A DNA stretch of 6,053 bases from Acidobacteriota bacterium (GTDB lineage Bacteria; Acidobacteriota; Terriglobia; Terriglobales; Acidobacteriaceae): positions 1 to 6,053 of the forward strand of contig QHVR01000452.1 in NCBI GenBank assembly GCA_003223595.1. The letters run 5' to 3'. Shown here in pieces: positions 5,756 through 6,053 of this stretch. A program made the translations under genes and the position numbers. The notes beneath the pieces are model-generated. The model saw nothing but the letters and a program-made list of their open reading frames with translations, made no database searches and had not been told where the DNA came from. Every line of letters begins with the position of its first letter. Position 1 is the first letter of the stretch.

Positions 5756-6053
5756 TTACTGCCGGGCTTCTCCGGTGGGACTAAAAGTTGTGCCTGCCAT
5801 AGGCTTGCCCGAAGCGAGGCTCGCACGGATTGCTGATCGGTTGGGCCCCGCCTCTTCGATCGCGGCCAATACGCAGGCCAGCGCCTTATCTAGGTGGGTA
5901 TTGTCGGGTAACCGGAATATCCATGGAATATTCGTGGACGTGAGGGCGTGATCGGATGAAATTGCTACCACCGGGATGAAAGACTTGACGGCAATCTGCT
6001 CGGCCAGGTGGCTCGAAGGACGATCCAGCGCAATGAGAGCCAGGGCGTGCTCC
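5756..6053 (-). CDS. C-terminal part of a probable type-1 periplasmic substrate-binding protein (5' end outside window)
   Basis: Ninety-eight residues are readable, from the first full codon at 6052 to the TAA at 5758-5756. The stretch IALDRPSSHLAEQI, then IPVVAISSD, then TNIPWIFRLP, resembles a region of amino-acid or amide ABC transporter binding proteins (periplasmic-binding type-1 fold), where a strand ending in PVV or PVI is followed by a threonine-rich loop and PWIFR. The end, AIEEAGPNRSAIRASLASGK and then FSPTGEARQ, resembles the family's C-terminal helix and the FDPTGE strand. If so, the protein would act outside the inner membrane, handing a substrate to a transporter. Only about 12-18 residues separate these two regions, far fewer than a full second lobe, so the layout is unusual. 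The signal peptide, if any, is outside the window. It is 145 bases upstream of the epimerase on the same strand. The family call is tentative. Confidence 0.5.
   Translation of the reverse strand, partial: EHALALIALDRPSSHLAEQIAVKSFIPVVAISSDHALTSTNIPWIFRLPDNTHLDKALACVLAAIEEAGPNRSAIRASLASGKPMAGTTFSPTGEARQ

Noticed and set aside
5655..5951. 98-codon plus-strand open frame in the gap and over the partial binding protein
   Set aside because: It has no recognisable domain, while the minus-strand frame reads as a coherent protein that continues out of the window.

Overview
The window is a piece of bacterial chromosome, moderately GC-rich by eye, packed with metabolic genes and with almost no non-coding space. 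I see no mobile element, CRISPR array, RNA gene or phage gene. An Acidobacteriota-like soil bacterium is my best guess, from the tight argF-argG-argH-acetyltransferase order and the general look of the proteins. That is an impression; no search was run.

Positions 1-3474 (plus strand) hold the end of an arginine biosynthesis operon: the 3' end of argF (ornithine carbamoyltransferase), complete argG (argininosuccinate synthase), complete argH (argininosuccinate lyase), and a short GNAT acetyltransferase of the type that makes N-acetylglutamate in bacteria lacking classical ArgA. Each gene overlaps the next, by 8, 4 and 14 bases, so translation is probably coupled. The first three turn ornithine into arginine; the fourth probably feeds the start of the same pathway. 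The operon promoter lies outside the window.

Positions 3461-6053 (minus strand) run towards the arginine operon. In transcription order they hold the 3' end of a gene resembling a type-1 periplasmic substrate-binding protein, a proline racemase family gene that looks like 4-hydroxyproline 2-epimerase (GTG start), and a galactokinase gene (TTG start) broken by a frameshift. The galK end overlaps the acetyltransferase end by 14 bases, tail to tail. The frameshift is best explained by a 17-base deletion at a CGATTCG motif, or by a sequencing error; all galactokinase motifs survive when both frames are joined. The epimerase and galK each have a perfect inverted repeat touching the Shine-Dalgarno region. 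The one before galK, TTAAGCGCTTAA, resembles a LacI-family operator.

I found no convincing new biological system. The points most worth a second look are the broken galK, the two inverted repeats at translation starts, the cysteine cluster in the acetyltransferase, and the unusual C-terminal layout of the partial binding protein.
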